Assembly (NCBI GenBank): GCA_964594905.1
Contig: CAZQOI010000094.1
Location: forward strand, 1 to 9,194
DNA length: 9,194 bases
From: Granulosicoccus sp964594905
Lineage (GTDB): Bacteria > Pseudomonadota > Gammaproteobacteria > Granulosicoccales > Granulosicoccaceae
Direction: 5' to 3'
Position numbers and translations under genes: made by a program. This document shows, in pieces, positions 1-7,500 of this stretch; position 1 is the stretch's first letter, and every line of letters begins with the position of its first letter. The notes beneath the pieces were generated by a model. That model was not told the DNA's origin. It worked only from the letters and a program-made list of their open reading frames with translations, and made no database searches.

Positions 1-1062
1 TTAACACCAACCGTCATAGCAATCATCCAACTCACTAAGCGGCAAACTAACCGGTCTGTCTAGTCGCGAAGACAGGTAAACAGCGGTAACGAATTCAAGT
101 GAACGTCGGCCATCATCCAGAGTGACTTCTCGACCGGGGTTACCATCCAGGGCATCAGCGATAGCGTCGAAAAGACCAACATATCCAGCAGGTGGCGTTG
201 CTAGTCCCTCCAGCACAGCATCAACTTCAGATTGCAAAAAAGGCTCACGTGCAGTGAAAGTCCAATTGTCTTGCGCAGGTGTATAGGGTGCTGTTCCACT
301 TTCTGCTGTCAAACCCTCGAAACAGAATCGCAGTCGACTGGTATCTGTTGCCGCACCGAGGGTGATCGAGCTAGTCACTAAGGCTCCGCTTTTCATACGA
401 ATAGAAAGTGCTGCACAATCTTCAGTTTCAATATCATTGACTCGCGTTCCAAGATTTGCGAAAACGGAATCAATTGGTCCAAACACATAATCCAGCCAGT
501 CATGAATATGAATCGCATGCCCAAGGACAGCGCCACCCTGTTCTCCTTTCCAGGTACCTCGCCAAGGTACTGAGTAGTAGTCAGCGCCACGATTCCAATG
601 CGTTTCAAGCGACGCCGCGAACGGTTTTCCGGTCAAACCGGCATCTATAAGCTTTTGTAGCTGCAGACTGGCAAGGCCAAAACGGTACTGAAAAACCGGA
701 AAGATTTTTCTCTCCGTCTCAGCTGACAGAGATATAAGTTTATCCACCTCGCGAACACTATTGACCAGAGGTTTCTCACAGATAACGTGCTTTCCCGCGC
801 GCAAGGTGCTCTGACAAAGATCAAAGTGAAGATGCGGAGGTAAACAAATATCTACAATATCAATAGTGTCATCAGCAAGTACGCTATCAATCGATTCGGC
901 ATACAGTGCACCGGGGGCAACAGCTAACAATTCGTCGGCACGCAGCCTGTCAAGGTCACAAACTGCAGCAACTTCAAAGCGCTCCGGCAATGCTTGATAG
1001 CCTGCAAGGTGCTCGCGACCGATTCCAGCTCCTACGATTGCTACTCGCTTAAGGTCTTTCAT
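1..1062 (-). CDS. Gfo/Idh/MocA family NAD(P)-dependent oxidoreductase (paralogue A)
   Basis: This 353-residue protein has the usual family length and two-domain plan. The N-terminal Rossmann fold carries the dinucleotide-binding motif GAGIGREH (residues 11-18), followed by strand-end VCDLD (34-38). The EKP motif, with its conserved lysine, is at 96-98. The C-terminal alpha/beta domain has PWRGTW (166-171) and GGAVLGHAIHIHD (176-188), which keeps the conserved His185. The aspartate usually found four residues before that histidine is Gly181 here. Family members oxidise or reduce sugars, inositols, amino-sugars or biliverdin with NAD(P) in the cytosol; the substrate here cannot be told. The ATG at 1060-1062 places the Rossmann motif right at the N-terminus, as expected, though no strong Shine-Dalgarno is visible. 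The gene lies 78 bases downstream of a paralogue on the same strand, so the two are probably one operon. The stop codon is the first three bases of the window. Confidence 0.9.
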   Translation of the reverse strand: MKDLKRVAIVGAGIGREHLAGYQALPERFEVAAVCDLDRLRADELLAVAPGALYAESIDSVLADDTIDIVDICLPPHLHFDLCQSTLRAGKHVICEKPLVNSVREVDKLISLSAETERKIFPVFQYRFGLASLQLQKLIDAGLTGKPFAASLETHWNRGADYYSVPWRGTWKGEQGGAVLGHAIHIHDWLDYVFGPIDSVFANLGTRVNDIETEDCAALSIRMKSGALVTSSITLGAATDTSRLRFCFEGLTAESGTAPYTPAQDNWTFTAREPFLQSEVDAVLEGLATPPAGYVGLFDAIADALDGNPGREVTLDDGRRSLEFVTAVYLSSRLDRPVSLPLSELDDCYDGWC

Positions 1063-1086
1063 ATTGCTGACATATCCGGCATTTTT

Positions 1087-1133
1087 TTCTGGATTATTAT
1101 TCTGAGTTATTGTTTTGGATTATTGTTTTGAAT
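1087..1133. repeat. 13-base tandem repeat in intergenic gap
   Basis: Three and a half imperfect copies of a 13-base unit, consensus TTYTGGATTATTG, lie head to tail at 1087-1099, 1100-1112 and 1113-1125, with a partial copy at 1126-1133. Copies one and three differ at two positions and copies two and three at three. They fill most of the 78-base gap between the two oxidoreductase genes. A TTGACG box resembling a -35 element lies next to it on the minus strand (1134-1139), but no well-placed -10 follows. The role is unknown: a replication-slippage product or a protein-binding array are both possible. Confidence 0.6.
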
Positions 1134-1140
1134 CGTCAAT

Positions 1141-2208
1141 TTAGATCATTGAGACTCTTTCGCCTGTGCGCCCCGAGCGCTGTAATGAATCAATCAATGC
1201 ATGTACCTGCAACGCAGAACGACCCGTAACTACAGGCTCTCCACCATCACTCACAATGCTGGCGAAGTCCTCGATGACATCACGGTGCCAATCCGACGTA
1301 AACGCCATCGGATCAGCACCAGCTCCTGATGCTGCTTGCTCACCTATTGTTTCAGTGCGTCCGTCCTGCCAATGTATTTCCAACAGATTACTGGTCAAAC
1401 TGGCACTCATCAATTCGTAGTGCAGAATTATTTGCTCCGTGCGCCCGGGAAAACTTGCCGTTGATCCGAAGAACGATCCAACGGCCCCGTTTTCAAACTG
1501 AATACCTGCACTGACGAAATCCTCAGCTTCCATTTGATGAAAACCGCTTGTGCCTGTCATGGCCATCACTGAGCTTGCGGGACCAGTGAACTGCAATGCA
1601 AGATCCAATGTGTGAATTGCCTGGCTGATCATGACGCCACCACCATCGCGGGCGAAACTGCCCCGACTAGGTTCGTCGTAATAAGCTTGCTCTCGCCACC
1701 AAGGTACTGAGATCTCAACAGCTCTCAAATCACCCACTCTTTTAGTGCTCAGAAGCTCACTCAATGCTTTTGCAGAAGGGCGAACCCGGTGTTGAAGCAT
1801 GATGCCAAGTCTCACCTTGTGCGATTCGCAGAGATTGCATAAATTTTCAGCGGCTTCGAGCGTTCTTTCAAGCGGTTTTTCCATAAGAATGGGCAAGCCA
1901 GCCGATGCGATCTCAGTCACTAATTGCAGACGCGCATCTGGAGGTGTTGTGAGAATGACGAAATCAACAGACTTGTCAGCAAGCAGCTCATCGATCGAAG
2001 CGTAAACCTGTAGAGATCTTGACTGCTCAGAGCTCAAGGATTTGCCATATTTGTCGAGAAAGGCCTTACCAGAGGCGGTTTTTGAGCCCATGACTCCGGT
2101 GACGTGCACTATCCCTGCTAGTTGGGCAAGCGCATCGGCATAGGTTCCACTCACCATTCCAACACCGACTAATGCAATGCCCAGTGTTGAATTTGATATG
2201 CTGCTCAT
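1141..2208 (-). CDS. Gfo/Idh/MocA family NAD(P)-dependent oxidoreductase (paralogue B)
   Basis: This 355-residue cytosolic enzyme is a paralogue of its downstream neighbour. The Rossmann nucleotide motif GVGMVS is at residues 15-20, the LTTPP loop at 86-90, and EKP with the conserved Lys111 at 110-112. In the second domain, WWREQAYYD (170-178) leads into GGGVMISQAIHTLDL (189-203), which retains His199 but has Ser195 where many relatives have aspartate. Known relatives reduce or oxidise sugars, inositols and similar polyols with NAD(P); the substrate is not identifiable. The ATG at 2206-2208 is preceded by GGAG about 12 bases upstream, a somewhat long but usable ribosome-binding site, and by a good sigma70-like promoter. 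It is transcribed divergently from the small membrane-protein gene, with only 44 bases between the two start codons, and is probably the first gene of an operon with paralogue A. Two such paralogues side by side suggest sequential or alternative steps on related substrates. Confidence 0.9.
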   Translation of the reverse strand: MSSISNSTLGIALVGVGMVSGTYADALAQLAGIVHVTGVMGSKTASGKAFLDKYGKSLSSEQSRSLQVYASIDELLADKSVDFVILTTPPDARLQLVTEIASAGLPILMEKPLERTLEAAENLCNLCESHKVRLGIMLQHRVRPSAKALSELLSTKRVGDLRAVEISVPWWREQAYYDEPSRGSFARDGGGVMISQAIHTLDLALQFTGPASSVMAMTGTSGFHQMEAEDFVSAGIQFENGAVGSFFGSTASFPGRTEQIILHYELMSASLTSNLLEIHWQDGRTETIGEQAASGAGADPMAFTSDWHRDVIEDFASIVSDGGEPVVTGRSALQVHALIDSLQRSGRTGERVSMI

Positions 2209-2252
2209 AGACGCTTAACGCTCCGGAATCACTCATTTACTTTTATTAGATA
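2209..2252. promoter_or_regulatory. Divergent intergenic region
   Basis: Only 44 bases separate the start codons of the oxidoreductase gene (minus) and the small membrane-protein gene (plus). It contains the GGAG ribosome-binding site and the -10 box for the minus-strand gene. I see no convincing -35/-10 pair for the plus-strand gene here; its promoter may lie inside the neighbouring coding sequence. Close divergent spacing means the two transcripts may affect each other. Confidence 0.35.
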
Positions 2253-2274
2253 ATGCCCGATCAATTGTCGTCAA
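2245..2274 (-). promoter_or_regulatory. Predicted sigma70-type promoter for the oxidoreductase pair
   Basis: Read on the minus strand, TTGACG (2269-2274, five of six to the -35 consensus) is followed after 18 bases by TCTAAT (2245-2250, five of six to the -10 consensus). Transcription would begin near 2238, giving a leader of about 30 bases that contains the GGAG ribosome-binding site of the gene starting at 2208. The -35 box lies inside the first codons of the divergent gene that starts at 2253. This is a motif match only. Confidence 0.5.
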
Positions 2275-2669
2275 GCCAGCAATCAGTTGATTCCATTGGG
2301 TCACCCAAGCCTTGGATTGCCTACCTGTTCCTGTTTATCTTCTTTTTTGGATCTGGTGTCGGCGGAAACTACATTTGGCAAAACTGGGAACGCATCAACG
2401 AACTATTCTATACGGCAAGTGAACAAAAATATCGGACAATGACAGGTGAAGCCGGGCCGGCTACCTTTCTTGTATACCATTCAGATTTTACCGCATTAGA
2501 TAGCTTTGCGAATCAGCGAGAGGATGTAATAGGAGTTGAAGTGTACCGTTACCCTAACGTATCAGCGATAGCGGTGGAAAGCGAACAAAGTGAAAGCATA
2601 ATTCAACTCAGCGCACTGTCATTTGTAGAAAAAATTGAGCGTCGTGTCGTACCGATGCTATGCCACTGA
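2253..2669 (+). CDS. Small single-pass membrane protein with I9/propeptide-like periplasmic domain
   Basis: This 138-residue protein belongs to no family I can name with certainty. Residues 1-20 form a short polar tail with one lysine. Residues 21-42 are one strongly hydrophobic helix rich in Phe and Leu that ends in a GSGVGG stretch. The remaining roughly 95 residues would lie in the periplasm if the helix is an uncleaved anchor. Residues 70-133 show a beta-alpha-beta rhythm (ATFLVYHS, then VIGVEVYRYPNVSAIAVES, then LSFVEKIERRV). This resembles the peptidase-inhibitor I9/subtilisin-propeptide fold in its order of strands and its final L-x-x-V-x-x-I-E pattern; that is inference. The ATG at 2253 is the only reasonable start, since the next methionine is residue 63 after the helix; no clear Shine-Dalgarno is visible. 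coaA follows after 30 bases on the same strand, so the two are probably co-transcribed. No protease gene is in view. Confidence 0.75.
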   Translation: MPDQLSSSQQSVDSIGSPKPWIAYLFLFIFFFGSGVGGNYIWQNWERINELFYTASEQKYRTMTGEAGPATFLVYHSDFTALDSFANQREDVIGVEVYRYPNVSAIAVESEQSESIIQLSALSFVEKIERRVVPMLCH

Positions 2670-2699
2670 ACCAAGTATTTCCAAAAGAGCTTAGTCTTA

Positions 2700-3647
2700 A
2701 TGCCAATGGATGTGACAGGACCATCACCGTATCGCCGATTCACGATTGATGAATGGGCGGCACTACGGCGCAACACCCCACAACCTTTAAGCGAAGCGGA
2801 GTTGACCGAGCTACGCGGAATTAATGAGCGCGTATCGCTTGACGAAGTCGAGCAGGTATACCTTCCTTTGTCACGTCTGTTGAGTCTACATATTGCAGCC
2901 GTGCAGAAGCTCAATATTGGTATTCGACAATTCATGGAAATCGAATCAGGCAAGGTGCCATTTATTATCGGTATTGCTGGATCTGTTGCAGTCGGGAAAA
3001 GCACAGTCGCTCGAATCCTTAAATCATTACTTGCGCGTTGGCCAGAGCATCCAGTTGTAGATCTAATATCCACTGATGGATTTCTACTGAAGACAGCCGA
3101 GTTACAGGAAAAAAACTTGATGCATCGCAAGGGGTTTCCGGAAAGTTTTGACCGAACTGGCTTGATGGATTTTCTGGCTGATGTGAAAAGTGGAAAACGC
3201 CACTTGAAAGCACCGGTTTATTCACATTTGAAGTACGATATCGTACCGAACGAGTACATTGAAGTTGATCAACCAGATATTCTTATAGTCGAAGGACTCA
3301 ATGTTCTACAAACCCGTGGTGCAAAACTCGGCGAATCCAGTGTATTCGTCTCTGACTATTTTGATTTTTCGCTCTATATTGACGCCGAGGTTAATGATAT
3401 TCAGCAATGGTATGTCGATCGCTTTTTGACGCTTCGAACAACTGTATTCAATAAACCAGATGCCTACTTCAATCATTTCGCATCACTTGACGAAGAAAGT
3501 GCTATCAAAACTGCGAATGAGATATGGAAATCGATAAATCACGTAAATCTCACTGAGAATATCTTGCCAACGCGAGATCGGGCCAAACTTATTCTACATA
3601 AAGGTAGAGATCACGCCATTGACAGTGTTCAGCTCAGAAAGATGTAA
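2700..3647 (+). CDS. coaA: Type I pantothenate kinase
   Basis: CoaA phosphorylates pantothenate with ATP to 4'-phosphopantothenate, the first and normally feedback-inhibited step of coenzyme A synthesis in the cytosol. The 315-residue length matches the E. coli enzyme (316). The N-terminal block with EWAALR, LSEAEL and YLPLSRLL is typical of the type I family. The Walker A P-loop GIAGSVAVGKST is at residues 91-102, with Lys100 the ATP-phosphate ligand. STDGF (124-128) carries the predicted catalytic base Asp126, and KKGF-like RKGFPESFD follows at 143-151. APVYSHLKYD (171-180), PDILIVEGLNVLQ (192-204) and VSDYFDFSLYID (217-228) are family signatures. The C-terminal ILPTRDRAKLIL is near-canonical. 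Arg105 and His176 correspond to E. coli positions linked to CoA feedback, so normal regulation by CoA is likely. ATG 2700 is used; ATG 2706 is an equally possible start, and AAGAG about 12 bases upstream is a weak ribosome-binding site. Confidence 0.97.
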   Translation: MPMDVTGPSPYRRFTIDEWAALRRNTPQPLSEAELTELRGINERVSLDEVEQVYLPLSRLLSLHIAAVQKLNIGIRQFMEIESGKVPFIIGIAGSVAVGKSTVARILKSLLARWPEHPVVDLISTDGFLLKTAELQEKNLMHRKGFPESFDRTGLMDFLADVKSGKRHLKAPVYSHLKYDIVPNEYIEVDQPDILIVEGLNVLQTRGAKLGESSVFVSDYFDFSLYIDAEVNDIQQWYVDRFLTLRTTVFNKPDAYFNHFASLDEESAIKTANEIWKSINHVNLTENILPTRDRAKLILHKGRDHAIDSVQLRKM

Positions 3648-3650
3648 CGC

Positions 3651-4475
3651 TCACAAGCGATAAATACGAATCGCATTTGAACGTAGAATCTTATCGCGAT
3701 CAGCAGCACTCAAGTTGCGAGTGGCCTCGAAATAGAACGACCATAACTTATCATGCGACAGATCAACGTCAGATCGTGGCGTCTGACTGGCAAACAACAC
3801 TCTTTCAGCGCCAAATTTTTCGATAAGCTCTTGCAGCAGATTGAGAAATTCATTGTCAGCCTGCGCAAGAAGCGTGTTATCGAAGCCTGTAACTTTCAAA
3901 TGAAGATTCATTTTTTCGCGAAATTCTTCTAGCGCATGAGTCCAGTCCATAGCCGGTAGCTCTTTGCCTTCAAACCTCAACTTACATAAATCCAGCACAA
4001 CAGCTACGTTCGGATACTCTGTTAAGACTTGGCAGAGTAAGTCAGATGCACTGGTATCAAGCTGTATGTCCAGAGATTTTCCGCTCGAGTTCAGAATACT
4101 GAAGCAGCTACGCAAAGAGTCAGATATTTGTTGCTTCGAGCCTAATTCGGAATTCGGCATTGAGCTGGACGATGAGTGATCCACGTGATCAGATGATTGC
4201 GACATTGAATCAATCGAGATGCTCCAACCATTGATTTTCTCAGTCCGCGACAATCGACTGATTTCCAACGGCGATTGGTCACACCACGCGACTATAGCTT
4301 GTGGAAACCCACCATAGCCCGGTGTGCTAGACAGTTGATGCATCTTCTTTAGATCATCGCTAGATTGATCTGCCGCCATACCTGGCTGTACGTACACACC
4401 CTTGAGTATATGGACACTTTCGTTGTCTACATCAAACGTATTCGGATGCCAGTTACTATCGACCACTGGTATCAC
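3651..4475 (-). CDS. Degenerate amidohydrolase-2 / L-fuconolactonase-like protein
   Basis: This 274-residue protein has the layout of the COG3618-type amidohydrolase-2 TIM barrels, such as L-fuconolactonase and related lactonases. The first strand VVDSNWHPNTFD (4-15) stands where these have D-x-H-x-H. YGGFPQAIVAW (54-64), INGWSIS (81-87), LDIQLDT (135-141), VAVVLDLC (157-164), LHLKVTGF (191-198), FGAERVLFASQTP (221-233) and NAIRIYRL (267-274) fall in family order. Several expected active-site residues are changed: only one histidine remains at the start, the histidine of the usual LDH motif is Leu163, and the aspartate of GSDWP is Gln231. A Ser/Asp-rich stretch at about 90-120 looks like an insertion or a variable loop. 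Enzymatic activity is therefore doubtful. The start is a GTG at 4473-4475; it places the first barrel strand immediately, an in-frame stop lies 15 bases upstream, and no in-frame ATG is available. It converges on coaA with three bases between the stop codons. Confidence 0.75.
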   Translation of the reverse strand: MIPVVDSNWHPNTFDVDNESVHILKGVYVQPGMAADQSSDDLKKMHQLSSTPGYGGFPQAIVAWCDQSPLEISRLSRTEKINGWSISIDSMSQSSDHVDHSSSSSMPNSELGSKQQISDSLRSCFSILNSSGKSLDIQLDTSASDLLCQVLTEYPNVAVVLDLCKLRFEGKELPAMDWTHALEEFREKMNLHLKVTGFDNTLLAQADNEFLNLLQELIEKFGAERVLFASQTPRSDVDLSHDKLWSFYFEATRNLSAADRDKILRSNAIRIYRL

Positions 4476-4583
4476 AGGCTCACACCATCAACTGGTTCGG
4501 CACAGCGAGAGAGCAGGAACATGAAGAGTAAAATCTAGGATAATCACCAAAGGTAGATGATTTGATACTGCTTGCAAGAATAC

Positions 4584-7500
4584 TTAGTTTGGTACCTGCA
4601 CCACTGTTGCTTGAACGCGTCGGTTCTGGCGTCGGCCGTCGGCAGAATTCATATCTCCAAACTGCGCCGTGGGACCAAAAATCTCAGTCCCGATTCGCGA
4701 CGGATCAATGCCACGAATCTGGAGAATTTTGCTTACCGCGTTTACTCGATGCTCTGAAAGTGACATATTCGTTTTTCTGGAGCCACGTGTATCGGCGTAT
4801 CCCGTAAGAAAGACTCTTGTATCCGGCGACGTTCTCAAGAGTGTAAGGATTTCAGAGCTTATGGTCGTCGCAGTTGTGTCCAAATCCACTGATCTATAGT
4901 CAAATAGAATTGCAAAGTCCTTTGCTTCAATGACTGCATCCTCAACTGCCATAAAAGCTGCTGCTGGTTCATCTACAAATGCAATTGGACTGGACTCGGG
5001 ACTAGCCTGACGATTGGCTCTTTTACCGATTCGATAAAGCAACATGACACTGGCAAAATGCGCATCAGCGTCGAAGGAGCTTAATTCCAGGCGTGTTGCC
5101 AATCCCCCGTTGAACCCGTACTCAAGTCCAGCACCGATCAAAAGGCTGTTATCGTTTTCACGAATAAAGGGTATATCGGTATCGTTGTACATTCGGCTGA
5201 GTCCCAGACGCGCATAAGCGCTGAACCCTCGTCGACGTTCTCTTTGACTTTTACGATTAAATCCATAAATCAAAGCACTGATACTGCCGACCTGATACTC
5301 CACTTGCTGATCGCCAGTTAATTCAGCCTGCCCCAGATCAGCAAAACCCAACTCAGCAGATATACGCTGAGTAATATCGGCACCTAAAAACAGACTGAAA
5401 GCCGAATCATGCTCATCAACAAGTTCGAAGGGTATTTCGGAGGCATCTGGTTCAAGCTGAGATACCCCAATTCCAAATCCTGTGTAAAAGCTTCTATTAA
5501 ATCCTTCAGAGTCACTACTGTGAACAGAATTACTGATCAAAAAAAAAGCGGCGCCCACTCCAAAAATCTTGGTGCGGGAGAAAGGTGCGCCTTGTCGATT
5601 AGACTGACGTCTCGAAAACAAACTGATCAATGCCATAACGAACAGCATTAACAGCATTGGATCGATGCTTTTTTCAGTAGAAGAAACAATAGAGCATCCA
5701 CCCCTACCTTTGAGTCCAGTACGTAAAAAGCCATCGTGGACTTGTTGCAAGTCCGGAATGCCATTAGCATCAGCGTCTGGCAGCGCTAGACCCAGCGACA
5801 ATGCGTTAGCCACATCATCTGCGTAGCCATCACCATTTTGATCGGGATCAAATTGATCAACGATGCCATCACCGTCTGCATCGCCATCAACAGGTGTTCC
5901 TGCAATCGTACCGTCGTTGAACAAGAAATCGATATCAGCACTGTCATCTATACCGTCGAGATCCTGATCAATGCCACCTGTGTAATCAACATCGGCAGAA
6001 TCCGGAATCGCATCTCGGTCCCGATCGAGCATACTGTCTACCGTATAGTCTCCATTTGCATCGAGACCACTCGCTTCACTTATATCCGACAATCCATCGT
6101 TATCACTATCCAGATCAAGATAATTCGGCACACCATCGGCGTCTGTATCTTCTGCAGCGAGAACGAAAACTTGCACCCCATCATCGACACCATTAACGTC
6201 GTTGTCCATGAAATCGTCGATTCTGCCGTCGTTATCTCCGTCCGTACCTTGCGTTTCAAGTAGATCTGGCACACCGTCCTGATCACTATCCACGTCTCGG
6301 TAGTCTGGAATACCATCAGCATCAGAATCAGGTATATCCAATGGAAGGACTTGCAAGTCATCGGAAAGCCCATCCTGATTCGCATCGATAAAATCATCGA
6401 CGACGAAATCTCCGTTTATATCGCTACCAAATCCTTCGACTGTATCGGAAATACCATCATTGTCAGCATCGCCATCCAGATAATCTGGCACACCGTCGCC
6501 ATCTGAATCCAGGGAGCTCTCAAGACTATCGGGCAGTCCATCATTGTCAGCATCAAGATCCGCACTGTCTACAACACCATCGTTATCGGTGTCACCAAAG
6601 CCTTCAACATCATTTGGAATGCCATCACCATCAAAATCATTCGATATTGGAACAATTAAACTTGCCGATTGAAAATTGCCTGCGACATCCGTTAGCTCCA
6701 CACTAAAAATATTGTCACCTGCCGGGAGATCCATTTCAGGTTCACATGACCATCGGCCCATCGTGACAACTGCACTACAAACTAAATCACCTGCAGCGTT
6801 TCGGATCGTCACAATAGCGCCATCACCTTCCTGACTGGAGCCGCTGAGTAAAGGTCGGAACTCAGTCTGAATGCCATAGATATCTGGAACTACATCTGGA
6901 GACGTAGTATCAACAACCAATCCTTGAGGATTAGTAAACGTTGTACTATTCCCAGCATCATCTGAAATGGTGACTTGCACTGGGTAGTCGCCTTCCGCTA
7001 GTGCATCAGCCGCTGGTATAACCAACGTCCAGGTTCCATTGGCATCAACAATCAGATTACCGTCTCCCGCTGTGTACACCACACCATTGACTTCAACTGT
7101 CAACACTTCATCAGGGCCTACGATGGCGTTGCCTGTGAGGGTTGGCGTAGTGTCGTTCGTGACAAGCGATGGTGTCGATGCAAGCTCCGGCGCTGTCAGA
7201 TCAATTTCCAGCTCTGTACTACTTGGGTCTGAGCTAGTGTTTTGCGCGGTATCAGTGATTGTGGCAGTAACATCATAACCTCCCTCTGCCAACGCATCTG
7301 TGGCCGGAATCGTCAAGCTCCAGGTACCGTCCCCATTATCAACAAGATTCCCGTCTCCCGCTGTGTAGACAATATTATTAACCTCTACAGTTAATATCTC
7401 ACCTGCTCCAACAGTCGCAGTACCACTTATCAGCGGTGTATCGTCATTGATCACAAGACCGGTTACGCCGGGAGATGGCGGAGCTGTTGTGTCGATCACT

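Noticed and set aside
2247..2254. TAGATAAT as a -10 box for the small membrane-protein gene
   Set aside because: Transcription would begin inside the coding sequence, and no -35 partner is present at the right distance.
2603..3130. 175-codon minus-strand frame overlapping coaA
   Set aside because: It is antisense to an unambiguous coaA, with a Cys/Ser/Arg-rich composition and no recognisable domain.
3648..3659. CGCT-caca-AGCG hairpin as a terminator between the convergent genes
   Set aside because: The stem is four base pairs with no T-run on either strand, and most of it lies inside coding sequence.
4571..4578. CTTGCAAG palindrome in the 108-base gap after the surface-protein gene
   Set aside because: It is a single 8-base palindrome with no loop or T-run, expected by chance; no terminator is supported in 4476-4583.
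5634..5636. ATG that could start a separate OmpA gene
   Set aside because: It lies within the first hydrophobic helix, has no ribosome-binding site, and would give a signal peptide with an unusually long basic front. Continuous translation is the simpler reading.
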